Part shown: positions 8,068-16,051 of the stretch, in pieces
Layout: each line of letters starts with the position of its first letter
Position numbering within the stretch: position 1 is the first letter of the stretch
Program-made: the position numbers and the translations under genes
Assembly (NCBI RefSeq): GCF_003261575.2
Contig: NZ_CP036175.1
Span: 1,860,001-1,924,000, forward strand
Source: Klebsiella huaxiensis
Lineage (GTDB): Bacteria; Pseudomonadota; Gammaproteobacteria; Enterobacterales; Enterobacteriaceae
Direction: 5' to 3'
DNA length: 64,000 nt
The notes under the pieces: model-generated
What the model saw: only the letters and a program-made list of their open reading frames with translations
The model's database searches: none
What the model was told of the DNA's origin: nothing

Positions 8068-9989
8068 TGCCTGAAATCGGTAACGGACTGCTGTGCATGG
8101 CACTCGGCATCGCGCTATTACTCTCCATCTATCCGCTATGGGGCGTTGTGCGTGGCGATAGGCGAATGATGGCATCTTCCCGGTTCTTCGCCTGGCTGTT
8201 GTTTTTCCTCGTAATGGGCGCTTTTATGGTGCTGATCAACGCCTTCGTGGTGAACGACTTTACGCTGAGTTACGTTACCCGCAATTCTCACACCCAGTTA
8301 CCGGTGTGGTATCGCGTGGCGGCGACCTGGGGCGCGCATGAAGGGTCGTTACTGCTGTGGATGCTGTTGATGAGCGGCTGGACGTTCGCTGTGGCGCTGT
8401 TGAGTCAGCGCATGCCGCTCGATATCGTCGCCCGCGTGCTGGCGATAATGGGGATGATAAGCGTTGGCTTCCTGCTGTTTATCCTGTTTACCTCCAACCC
8501 GTTTACCCGCACGTTGCCGGAGTTCCCTATTGAAGGACGCGACCTGAATCCGCTGTTGCAAGATCCGGGGCTGATTTTCCATCCGCCGCTGCTGTATATG
8601 GGCTATGTCGGCTTCTCGGTGGTTTTTGCCTTTGCGATTGCCGCCCTGCTGAGCGGGCGGCTGGACAGTACCTTTGTGCGTTTTTCCCGTCCCTGGACGC
8701 TGGCGGCATGGGCCTTTCTGACGCTGGGCATTGTGTTGGGCTCGGTTTGGGCCTATTACGAGTTGGGCTGGGGCGGCTGGTGGTTCTGGGATCCGGTGGA
8801 AAACGCCTCGTTGATGCCGTGGCTGGTCGGTACCGCGCTGGTGCATTCGTTGGCTGTAACGGAGCAGCGTGCCAGTTTTAAAGCCTGGACGCTGCTGCTC
8901 GCTATTTGCGCGTTTTCGCTATGCCTGCTGGGAACCTTCCTCGTGCGTTCCGGCGTACTGGTTTCGGTCCATGCTTTTACTTCCGACCCGTCGCGCGGGA
9001 TGTTTATTCTCGCGTTTATGGTGTTGGTTATCGGCGGTTCGCTGCTGCTGTTCGCCATCCGTGGGCACAGGGTGCGTTCGCGGGTGAATAACGCCCTCTG
9101 GTCACGGGAGTCGCTGCTGCTTGGTAACAACGTGCTGCTGATCGCTGCCATGCTGGTAGTGCTGTTGGGGACGCTGCTGCCGCTGGGGCATAAACAGCTG
9201 GGGATGGGCAGCATCTCCATCGGCATGCCGTTCTTTAACACGATGTTCAGTTGGCTGATGGCACCGTTTGCGCTACTGCTGGGCATCGGCCCGTTGGTGC
9301 GCTGGGGACGCGATCGTCCACGTAAGCTGCAGCGTCTACTGATTATCGCCCTGGGGAGCACTCTGGCGCTGTCTCTGCTCCTGCCGCGGTTATTTGAAAG
9401 CAAGATTGTCGCCATGACGGTGGTCGGACTGGCGATGGCCTGCTGGGTCCTTGTACTGGCGATGTCGGAAGTCGCTTTGCGTATTTCACGCGGCGCAAAG
9501 ATGACTCTCAGCTACTGGGGGATGGTCGCCGGTCACGTCGGTGTGGCAGTGACGGTTGTCGGTATTGCTTTCAGCCAGAATTACAGCGTGGAGCGCGATG
9601 TGCGAATGAAGGCGGGCGATAGTATCGAAATTCATAATTATCGCTTCATCTTCCGTGAAGTCAAAGAGGTGACCGGGCCGAACTATCGCGGCGGCGTGGC
9701 TATGATTGGCGTCACGCAAAATGGCAAAGCGGAAGCGATACTGCATGCAGAAAAACGTTTTTATAACAGTACCCGCTCAGTGATGACCGAAGCGGCGGTT
9801 GACGGTGGATTCACTCGTGATCTGTATGCTGCCCTTGGCGAAGAGCTGGACAACGGCGCGTGGGCCGTGCGGCTGTATTACAAACCGTTTATTCGCTGGA
9901 TTTGGGCGGGTGGTTTATTAATGGCGCTGGGCGGGCTGCTGTGTCTGTGCGATCCGCGCTATCGACAGCCTGTGCCGGAGGCTGCATGA
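8064..9989 (+). CDS. ccmF: Cytochrome c heme lyase subunit CcmF
   Basis: This 641-residue, multi-span membrane protein forms the heme ligation complex with CcmH and attaches heme to CxxCH motifs of apocytochromes such as the cytochrome c1 encoded upstream. The WWD motif is seen as GWGGWWFWDPVENASLMPW. The N-terminal half carries the conserved HEGSLLLW and HPPLLYMGYVG segments. Its length is close to that of E. coli CcmF. The ATGATG start at 8064 overlaps ccmE, and the stop overlaps ccmG. Confidence 0.96.
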   Translation: MMPEIGNGLLCMALGIALLLSIYPLWGVVRGDRRMMASSRFFAWLLFFLVMGAFMVLINAFVVNDFTLSYVTRNSHTQLPVWYRVAATWGAHEGSLLLWMLLMSGWTFAVALLSQRMPLDIVARVLAIMGMISVGFLLFILFTSNPFTRTLPEFPIEGRDLNPLLQDPGLIFHPPLLYMGYVGFSVVFAFAIAALLSGRLDSTFVRFSRPWTLAAWAFLTLGIVLGSVWAYYELGWGGWWFWDPVENASLMPWLVGTALVHSLAVTEQRASFKAWTLLLAICAFSLCLLGTFLVRSGVLVSVHAFTSDPSRGMFILAFMVLVIGGSLLLFAIRGHRVRSRVNNALWSRESLLLGNNVLLIAAMLVVLLGTLLPLGHKQLGMGSISIGMPFFNTMFSWLMAPFALLLGIGPLVRWGRDRPRKLQRLLIIALGSTLALSLLLPRLFESKIVAMTVVGLAMACWVLVLAMSEVALRISRGAKMTLSYWGMVAGHVGVAVTVVGIAFSQNYSVERDVRMKAGDSIEIHNYRFIFREVKEVTGPNYRGGVAMIGVTQNGKAEAILHAEKRFYNSTRSVMTEAAVDGGFTRDLYAALGEELDNGAWAVRLYYKPFIRWIWAGGLLMALGGLLCLCDPRYRQPVPEAA

Positions 9990-10543
9990 AGCGCAGTTTA
10001 CTGTTGATCCCGTTGATGATCTTTGTGGTCATCGCCGCGCTGATGCTGTGGCAACTGGCGCGCAATGCTGAATGGGATGACCCGATCATCCTGGAGTCGG
10101 CGCTGATCGGTAAACCGGTGCCGACCTTTCGTCTTGAGTCGCTGGAGAATCCCGGGCAGCACTATCAGGCAGATACGCTAACCCAAGGCAAACCGCTGCT
10201 GCTCAACGTCTGGGCGACCTGGTGCCCGACCTGTCGCGCCGAGCATCAGTATCTGAATCAGCTCGCGGTGCAGGGGATCCGCGTGGTGGGGATGAACTAC
10301 AAAGACGAGCGGCAGAAAGCTATGACCTGGCTGAAAGTATTGGGAAATCCTTACGCGTTGAGCCTGTTTGATGGCGATGGGAGGATGGGAATGGATCTGG
10401 GGGTTTCCGGCGCACCGGAAACCTTCCTGATCGATGGAAAAGGGATTATTCGTTATCGCCATGCGGGCGATCTCAACGAGCGGGTGTGGGAGTGTGAATT
10501 CAGGTCACTTTGGGAGCAATACAGCAGGGAGGCTGCGCAATGA
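9986..10543 (+). CDS. ccmG: Thiol:disulfide interchange protein CcmG (DsbE)
   Basis: This 185-residue membrane-tethered thioredoxin-like protein keeps apocytochrome CxxCH cysteines reduced before heme attachment. It has an N-terminal anchor (about residues 4-24), the active-site motif WCPTC in VWATWCPTC, and the GVSGAPETFLID cis-Pro region. The chosen ATG at 9986 gives the E. coli length and the expected MKRSLLLIPL start; an upstream in-frame start lies inside ccmF. It overlaps both neighbours by four bases. Confidence 0.96.
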   Translation: MKRSLLLIPLMIFVVIAALMLWQLARNAEWDDPIILESALIGKPVPTFRLESLENPGQHYQADTLTQGKPLLLNVWATWCPTCRAEHQYLNQLAVQGIRVVGMNYKDERQKAMTWLKVLGNPYALSLFDGDGRMGMDLGVSGAPETFLIDGKGIIRYRHAGDLNERVWECEFRSLWEQYSREAAQ

Positions 10544-11382
10544 GGGTGTTACTGGGCGTGCTGATGCTGATCGTTTCCGGGTCGGTGCTGGCCGCCATCG
10601 ACGTCATGCCGTTTAAGGATGAAGCTCAGGAGCAGCGGTTTCGCCAGCTTACTGAGCAGTTGCGCTGCCCGAAATGCCAGAACAACAGTATCGCCGATTC
10701 CAACTCGATGATTGCCACTGACCTGCGGCAGAAGGTTTATGAACTGATGCAGGAGGGGAAAAGTAAGCAGGAGATCATCGATTATATGGTGGCGCGCTAC
10801 GGCAACTTCGTCACCTACGATCCGCCATTAACCCCGCTGACTATTCTGCTGTGGGTGCTACCGATTGCCGCTGTCGCCACTGGTTGCTGGATTATTTTTG
10901 CCCGTTCGCGCCGCCGCGTGCGGCTGAAGCAGGAAGCATTTCCTGACGACATTCACACGGAGGGTAAACAGGGTGGATTTGCCATTTATATTCCGGGGAT
11001 CGCTGTTGCGCTGGTCGTCGCGGCCCTCAGCTATTACCAGACCGGTAGCTACAAGCAAGTAAAAATCTGGCAACAGGCGACGGCGCAGCTGCCAACTCTA
11101 TTGAAACGAGTCCTGTATCCGAAAGAAAAACCGCTCAATCAAGAGGAGATGGTGCGCCTGGCTCTGGGTTTACGTACGCGTTTGCATAGCGATCCTGGTA
11201 GTGTAGAAGGCTGGGTTATGCTTGGTCGACTTGGGATGGCATCAGGAAATGTCGATATGGCGACTCAGGCATATGCCAAAGCCTGGCGGTTGGATCCAAA
11301 TAATAGCGATGCGGCGCAGGGCTATAAGCAAGCGATTACTGGCTCATCAGGAACGAATGATAACCTTTGGAGCGCAGAATAA
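10540..11382 (+). CDS. ccmH: Cytochrome c maturation protein CcmH, C-terminally shortened
   Basis: The first 135 or so residues are a normal CcmH: signal peptide, LRCPKCQNNSIADSN with the redox Cys pair, and a membrane anchor. A second anchor and the start of the CcmI/CycH-like TPR domain follow. The protein stops at 280 residues, whereas E. coli CcmH has 350. Similarity to E. coli continues up to GSSGTNDN and then ends abruptly in LWSAE and a stop, so about 70 residues of the TPR region are missing. The TPR part binds apocytochrome C-termini, so function may be altered. The N-terminal catalytic part is intact. Confidence 0.9.
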   Translation: MRVLLGVLMLIVSGSVLAAIDVMPFKDEAQEQRFRQLTEQLRCPKCQNNSIADSNSMIATDLRQKVYELMQEGKSKQEIIDYMVARYGNFVTYDPPLTPLTILLWVLPIAAVATGCWIIFARSRRRVRLKQEAFPDDIHTEGKQGGFAIYIPGIAVALVVAALSYYQTGSYKQVKIWQQATAQLPTLLKRVLYPKEKPLNQEEMVRLALGLRTRLHSDPGSVEGWVMLGRLGMASGNVDMATQAYAKAWRLDPNNSDAAQGYKQAITGSSGTNDNLWSAE

Positions 11383-11716
11383 TTAAGCTCAGGTCCTTTC
11401 TCATCAGAAAATCCCCTCATAGCGCGAACGGTTAGCGTTCCTGTATACAGCCGGGACCTTGCGTCAATCTCGTCATATGTGCTCTCCTTCGCATTTTTAA
11501 ACTGTTTAAAAACCATACTGGCCGAAATCTGTGATTGGGTTCATGTTCATATGAAAATCCTATTTACATCCCCTTTACTTTGAAAGTTCATTGCTTATTA
11601 TAAACACATGTTCATAATCAAACATGTGTTTTTGGAGTTAATCTGAATAGAGTAAGACCTATTTCTTTGTATTAAATAATTCTATTTTTACAGCATCCTG
11701 TGCTGGAGGTATTTAT
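11383..11716. other. AT-rich intergenic junction between ccmH and psuK
   Basis: No supported gene lies in these 334 bases. They hold the point where similarity to ccmH is lost, then a strongly AT-rich segment that should contain the psuK promoter. The ten-mer CATGTTCATA occurs twice (11542-11551 and 11607-11616). An inverted repeat is described separately. In E. coli the ccm and psu loci are far apart, so this stretch marks a rearrangement joint. Confidence 0.6.
11602..11631. promoter_or_regulatory. Inverted repeat, candidate operator upstream of psuK
   Basis: AAACACATG (11602-11610) and CATGTGTTT (11623-11631) form a perfect 9-base inverted repeat with a 12-base spacer, 85 bases before the psuK start. 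The symmetric layout in an AT-rich promoter region suggests a binding site for a dimeric regulator. Which protein binds is not known; YeiI, encoded nearby with an N-terminal helix-turn-helix, is one candidate by inference only. Confidence 0.45.
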
Positions 11717-12652
11717 ATGCCTGAAAATGATTATGTTGTGATTATTGGTTCGGCAAATATGGATGTTGCTGGTTATTCTAATATGTCGCTGAACTATGCT
11801 GATTCAAATCCTGGAAAAATAAAGTATACGCCCGGTGGGGTAGGTAGGAACATAGCGCAAAATATTGCCTTATTGAATAAATCTTCATGGTTATTATCCG
11901 TCGTTGGCGATGATTTTTATGGCCATTCTTTACTGGCTCAGACTGCACAATCAGGGGTACATGTCGATAAATGTCAGGTCATCAAAGGCGAGGGTACATC
12001 CAGCTATTTATCGTTGCTTGATAATACCGGTGAAATGCTGGTGGCGATAAATGATATGAGCATTACTGAGCATATTACGGCGGAATTTCTAAGCCAACAT
12101 CAGGCCTTTATCAGTGAAGCCACGGTGATTGTTGTTGATTGTAATATCAGTGAGGCAGCGCTGGCCTGGTTGATGGAAAATACGGGTTCAACGCCCATTT
12201 TTGTTGACCCGGTTTCCGCCTGGAAATGCGTGAAAGTTCGCCAGCATCTGGGGCGAATCCATACCCTGAAACCGAATCGCATCGAGGCGGAAACCCTCAG
12301 CGGAATCTCGCTGTCCGGCACCGATGATGTGGCTCGCGTTGCCGACTGGTTTCACCAGCATGGCCTGAAGCGCCTGGTGCTGAGCATGGGTGGAGATGGC
12401 GTTTACTACAGCGAAAAGGATGGCGAACACGGTTGGTCGGCACCGCTGAAAACCCAGGTTGTGAATGTGACTGGCGCGGGTGATGCCATGATGGCCGGTC
12501 TTGCTTCCTGTTGGCTGGACGGTTGTTCATTTTCTCAAGCGGTGCAGTTCGCTCAAGGGTGCTCTTCCCTCGCGCTCTCATCGGAATTTACCAATAATCC
12601 TGAATTATCTTACGCAAACGTAAAAAAGTTAGTGGAGAAAGATTATGTCTGA
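11717..12652 (+). CDS. psuK: Pseudouridine kinase PsuK
   Basis: PsuK phosphorylates pseudouridine to pseudouridine 5'-phosphate in the cytoplasm. This 311-residue PfkB/ribokinase-family protein shows SANMDVAGYS at the start, the sugar-binding GGVGRNIAQN motif near residue 40, and the catalytic NVTGAGDAMMAG near residue 250. It is close to E. coli PsuK (YeiC) throughout. The start has GGAGG ten bases upstream. Its 3' end overlaps psuG by eight bases, and kinase and glycosidase work in sequence. The 5' half is visibly more AT-rich than neighbouring genes. Confidence 0.95.
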   Translation: MPENDYVVIIGSANMDVAGYSNMSLNYADSNPGKIKYTPGGVGRNIAQNIALLNKSSWLLSVVGDDFYGHSLLAQTAQSGVHVDKCQVIKGEGTSSYLSLLDNTGEMLVAINDMSITEHITAEFLSQHQAFISEATVIVVDCNISEAALAWLMENTGSTPIFVDPVSAWKCVKVRQHLGRIHTLKPNRIEAETLSGISLSGTDDVARVADWFHQHGLKRLVLSMGGDGVYYSEKDGEHGWSAPLKTQVVNVTGAGDAMMAGLASCWLDGCSFSQAVQFAQGCSSLALSSEFTNNPELSYANVKKLVEKDYV

Positions 12653-13580
12653 ATTAAATATTTCCTCTGAATTATTACAGGTCTCTGCGGAAGTACAGCA
12701 AGCATTGAAAAATAATCAGCCAATCGTGGCGCTTGAATCAACCATTATTTCTCACGGTATGCCATTCCCTGAAAATGCGCAAACGGCGCTGGAAGTGGAA
12801 GAAACTATTCGTCGGCAGGGGGCCGTTCCGGCAACAATTGCGATTATTCATGGGGTGATGAAGGTCGGTTTAAGTCGTGAGGAAATAGAACTTCTTGGCC
12901 GTGAAGGGCATAATGTCACTAAAGTTAGCCGTCGGGATTTACCGTTTGTGGTTGCTGCGGGATTAAATGGTGCCACTACCGTTGCCTCTACCATGATTAT
13001 TGCCGCAATGGCCGGAATTAAAGTCTTCGCTACCGGTGGGATCGGCGGAGTACACCGTGGCGCAGAGCACACTTTCGATATTTCTGCGGATTTACAGGAG
13101 CTGGCAAATACGAATGTTACCGTAGTATGCGCCGGTGCTAAATCTATTCTCGATCTCGGATTAACCACCGAATATTTAGAAACTTTCGGTGTTCCGCTTA
13201 TTGGTTATCAAACCTCGGCACTACCGGCATTCTTCTGCCGTACCAGCCCGTTTGAGGTCAGTATTCGGCTTAACAGCGCCAAAGAAATTGCCAAAGCGAT
13301 GGCGGTGAAATGGCAGTCGAGCCTGAAGGGCGGCATGGTGGTGGCGAATCCTATCCCTGAGCAGTTCGCAATGCCGGAAGCGAAAATCAATGCCGCCATT
13401 GATCAGGCGGTGAGAGAAGCTGAAGAGCAGGGCGTGGTGGGTAAAGAGAGTACGCCGTTCCTGTTGGCCCGCGTCGCGGAATTGACCGGTGGAGACAGCC
13501 TGAAATCCAATATCCAACTGGTCTTTAACAACGCCATCCTGGCCTGCGAGATTGCCAAAGAGTATCAGCAGATCGCGTAA
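12645..13580 (+). CDS. psuG: Pseudouridine-5'-phosphate glycosidase PsuG
   Basis: PsuG splits pseudouridine 5'-phosphate into uracil and ribose 5-phosphate by breaking the C-C glycosidic bond. The 311 residues match E. coli PsuG (YeiN, 312). Visible motifs include ALESTIISHGMPFPEN, KVSRRDLPFV, the GGIGGVHRGAE loop and CAGAKSILDLGLTTEYLET, split here for length. The AGGATTAAC-free start at 12645 lies inside the end of psuK, so translation is coupled. A hairpin separates it from the transporter gene. Confidence 0.96.
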   Translation: MSELNISSELLQVSAEVQQALKNNQPIVALESTIISHGMPFPENAQTALEVEETIRRQGAVPATIAIIHGVMKVGLSREEIELLGREGHNVTKVSRRDLPFVVAAGLNGATTVASTMIIAAMAGIKVFATGGIGGVHRGAEHTFDISADLQELANTNVTVVCAGAKSILDLGLTTEYLETFGVPLIGYQTSALPAFFCRTSPFEVSIRLNSAKEIAKAMAVKWQSSLKGGMVVANPIPEQFAMPEAKINAAIDQAVREAEEQGVVGKESTPFLLARVAELTGGDSLKSNIQLVFNNAILACEIAKEYQQIA

Positions 13581-13629
13581 CGACAACTGCGGGTTGTTTG
13601 CGGTTGCCCGCCCCGATATCAAATGCACC

Positions 13630-13656
13630 GAAAACCTGGCCTGAGGCCGGGTTTTC
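13630..13656 (+). terminator. Stem-loop between psuG and psuT
   Basis: AAAACC-GGCC and GGCC-GGTTTT pair around a TGA loop (about 13631-13654). It lies about 20 bases before the psuT start. With its T-run it resembles a weak intrinsic terminator and may reduce psuT expression relative to psuKG, or stabilise the upstream message. Confidence 0.5.
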
Positions 13657-13676
13657 CACCAGGTAAGGATATCATT

Positions 13677-14927
13677 ATGGACATCATGAGAAGTCTTTTG
13701 GGGATGGTAGTGTTACTGGCCATTGCCTTTGTGCTGTCAGTGAATAAAAAACGCATCAGTATCAGAACCGTAGGCGCAGCGCTGTTGCTGCAAATTGTGA
13801 TTGGCGGGGTAATGCTCTATTTTCCGCCGGGCAAATGGCTGGTCGAACAGGCGGCGCTTGGGGTGCATAAAGTTATGTCCTATAGCGATGCCGGGAGCGC
13901 GTTTATTTTTGGCTCGCTGGTTGGCCCGAAGATGGATGTGCTGTTTGACGGTGCAGGGTTTGTGTTTGCCTTTCGCGTTCTGCCGGCCATTATTTTCGTT
14001 ACCGCGCTGATAAGCCTCCTTTATTACCTTGGCATAATGGGACTGCTGATCCGTATTCTCGGCGGAATCTTCCAGAAAGCGCTGAATATCAGCAAAATTG
14101 AATCGTTTGTTGCTGTGACCACCATTTTTCTGGGGCAGAACGAGATCCCGGCGATCGTCAAACCGTTTATCGACAAGCTTAACCGCAATGAACTGTTTAC
14201 CGCGATTTGTAGCGGGATGGCCTCAATCGCCGGGTCGATGATGATTGGTTATGCCGGTATGGGCGTACCAATCGACTACTTGTTGGCTGCGTCGTTGATG
14301 GCTATTCCTGGCGGGATCCTGTTTGCTCGAATGCTCAGCCCGGCAACCGAAGCATCGCAGGTGACTTTTGAGAATCTCTCTTTCACCGAAACGCCGCCGA
14401 AAAGCATTATTGAAGCGGCGGCATCCGGGGCGATGACCGGGCTGAAAATTGCCGCTGGGGTAGCAACAGTAGTCATGGCGTTTGTGGCGATTATAGCCTT
14501 GTTGAACGGCATTATCGGTGGGATTGGCGGTTGGTTTGGTTTTGGCCACGCCACTCTGGAGGGGATCTTCGGTTATATCCTTGCACCTCTGGCGTGGATC
14601 ATGGGCGTTGACTGGAGCGATGCGACCCTGGCTGGCAGTCTGATTGGGCAGAAACTGGCGATCAACGAATTCGTCGCCTATCTCAACTTCTCGCCCTACC
14701 TGCAAACCGGCGGCACGTTGGATGTGAAAACCATCGCGATTATTTCGTTCGCCCTGTGTGGTTTCGCCAACTTTGGCTCAATTGGTGTGGTGGTCGGAGC
14801 GTTCTCCGCCATTTCCCCGCAGCGCGCGCCAGAAATTGCTCAGCTCGGAATGCGCGCTCTGGCGGCGGCAACGCTCTCTAACCTGATGAGCGCGACCATC
14901 GCCGGGTTCTTTATTGGACTCGCATAG
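13677..14927 (+). CDS. psuT: Pseudouridine/nucleoside transporter PsuT (CNT family)
   Basis: This 416-residue inner-membrane concentrative nucleoside transporter has about ten hydrophobic spans. Family motifs are visible: GSAFIFGSLVG, the FLGQNEIPAIVKP loop, and the C-terminal LIGQKLAINEFVAY and CGFANFGSIGVVVG. The ATG at 13677 gives the E. coli PsuT (YeiM) start and follows AGGTAAGGA; an in-frame upstream ATG at 13623 would add 18 residues encoded by the hairpin. By position it imports pseudouridine for PsuK. Confidence 0.93.
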   Translation: MDIMRSLLGMVVLLAIAFVLSVNKKRISIRTVGAALLLQIVIGGVMLYFPPGKWLVEQAALGVHKVMSYSDAGSAFIFGSLVGPKMDVLFDGAGFVFAFRVLPAIIFVTALISLLYYLGIMGLLIRILGGIFQKALNISKIESFVAVTTIFLGQNEIPAIVKPFIDKLNRNELFTAICSGMASIAGSMMIGYAGMGVPIDYLLAASLMAIPGGILFARMLSPATEASQVTFENLSFTETPPKSIIEAAASGAMTGLKIAAGVATVVMAFVAIIALLNGIIGGIGGWFGFGHATLEGIFGYILAPLAWIMGVDWSDATLAGSLIGQKLAINEFVAYLNFSPYLQTGGTLDVKTIAIISFALCGFANFGSIGVVVGAFSAISPQRAPEIAQLGMRALAAATLSNLMSATIAGFFIGLA

Positions 14928-14933
14928 CGTTAA

Positions 14934-14959
14934 CCGTGCATCGCTTCTGCGGTGCACGG
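14934..14959. terminator. Bidirectional hairpin between convergent psuT and yeiI
   Basis: CCGTGCA (14934-14940) and TGCACGG (14953-14959) form a perfect stem in the 34-base space between two convergent genes. It is flanked by short T/A tracts, fitting a terminator used from both sides. Confidence 0.65.
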
Positions 14960-14961
14960 TG

Positions 14962-16050
14962 TTATACGCCTGAAAGTAAATTGAGTGCGTTATCGACGGA
15001 TAAAGAAGGGTTGTTGATACTGTCACTGGCACGGGTGAGGGCGGTGCAGGCCATGGCAAAAGCGGCGCTCTCTTTAAAATCGCTACCATCAAGATAGCTG
15101 TAGAGCAGCCCGGCCATCAGCGCATCGTCAGCACCAAAACTGTCTACCGTCGTGTGGCCTGGCAGGCTCATCTGGAAACGTTCACCGCCTGCTTCGCTAC
15201 AGAAAATAGAATCGTCTTCTGAACAAATCACCACCCGTTGAGTTCCCTGTTCGTGCAGCCATGACAGCGCTCGATCGCGATCTGCATCGCTGGATATCGT
15301 CTGTCCCCAGAGGATTTGTAGTTCGCGCAGCGTAGGTTTGAGGGTATGAATTTTCCCCAGCCACGGGCGGATGCGATGTGCTTTAAACTCCGACACCGTA
15401 TCGACAAACACCGGAATAGCGCTTGCCAGCGTAAATACCCACTCCAGCGACGACTCCGTTAAATTACAGTCGACCAGAACCACGCCTGAATGAGTCAGCA
15501 GATCCCGGTACTGATTGAGTAACTGTGGGGTAAGCGACTGTAAAATATGGGTATCATTGATCGCCAGAACCGTCTCTTCCTGCGGATTGGCGATGGATAA
15601 ATAGGTTGCGGTGTTGTGGCCGTGCAGGCGAATACAGCTCTGCACGTTAACCCCGGCCTGGCGGGTTTGTTCCAGCAGCGTTTCACCGTAGAAATCGCTG
15701 CCAACGGCGGAAATCAAATGCACATCGCGGCCCAGCAGCGCCAGATTATGTGCAATATTGCGCGCTACGCCGCCAGCGGAACACTGGATATTACCCGGGT
15801 TTGAAACCGGCTGCGGATAATGAATATCGGCAATCCCGCGAATATCCATATTGATGGCCCCCAGCGAGACGCAATACTCCTGCTCGGTCAGGATGTAGCC
15901 TTTGCCCTTGATGGCCCCCTTACGCGTGAGGTCCATAATGTGCGCCGCTACGCGGGAGCGGCTAATCTGCAGAATGTCGGCAATCTCGTGCTGCTGAATG
16001 AGCGGGTTACGCCGCAGCATTTTAAGGATCTGCTTTTCCCTATCGTTCAT
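14962..16050 (-). CDS. yeiI: YeiI: helix-turn-helix domain fused to a PfkB sugar kinase
   Basis: This 362-residue protein combines an N-terminal winged helix-turn-helix (about residues 1-55, with HEIADILQISRSRVAAHI) with a PfkB-family kinase domain (GGVARNIAHN near residue 90, SFGADDALMAG near 325). In the catalytic loop the family GAGD reads GADD, which may affect activity. Its kinase half resembles PsuK. It is convergent with the psu operon and begins one base after the nfo stop. A role as a regulator of nucleoside catabolism that senses a sugar is an inference. An upstream in-frame start lies inside nfo. Confidence 0.88.
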   Translation of the reverse strand: MNDREKQILKMLRRNPLIQQHEIADILQISRSRVAAHIMDLTRKGAIKGKGYILTEQEYCVSLGAINMDIRGIADIHYPQPVSNPGNIQCSAGGVARNIAHNLALLGRDVHLISAVGSDFYGETLLEQTRQAGVNVQSCIRLHGHNTATYLSIANPQEETVLAINDTHILQSLTPQLLNQYRDLLTHSGVVLVDCNLTESSLEWVFTLASAIPVFVDTVSEFKAHRIRPWLGKIHTLKPTLRELQILWGQTISSDADRDRALSWLHEQGTQRVVICSEDDSIFCSEAGGERFQMSLPGHTTVDSFGADDALMAGLLYSYLDGSDFKESAAFAMACTALTRASDSINNPSLSVDNALNLLSGV

Positions 16051-16051
16051 A

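Noticed and set aside
11322..11516. 64-residue frame on the - strand at the ccmH/psuK joint
   Set aside because: It overlaps the end of ccmH, has no recognised family, and could equally be chance in a short gap. A 14-codon frame with AAGGAGA inside it is also unsupported.
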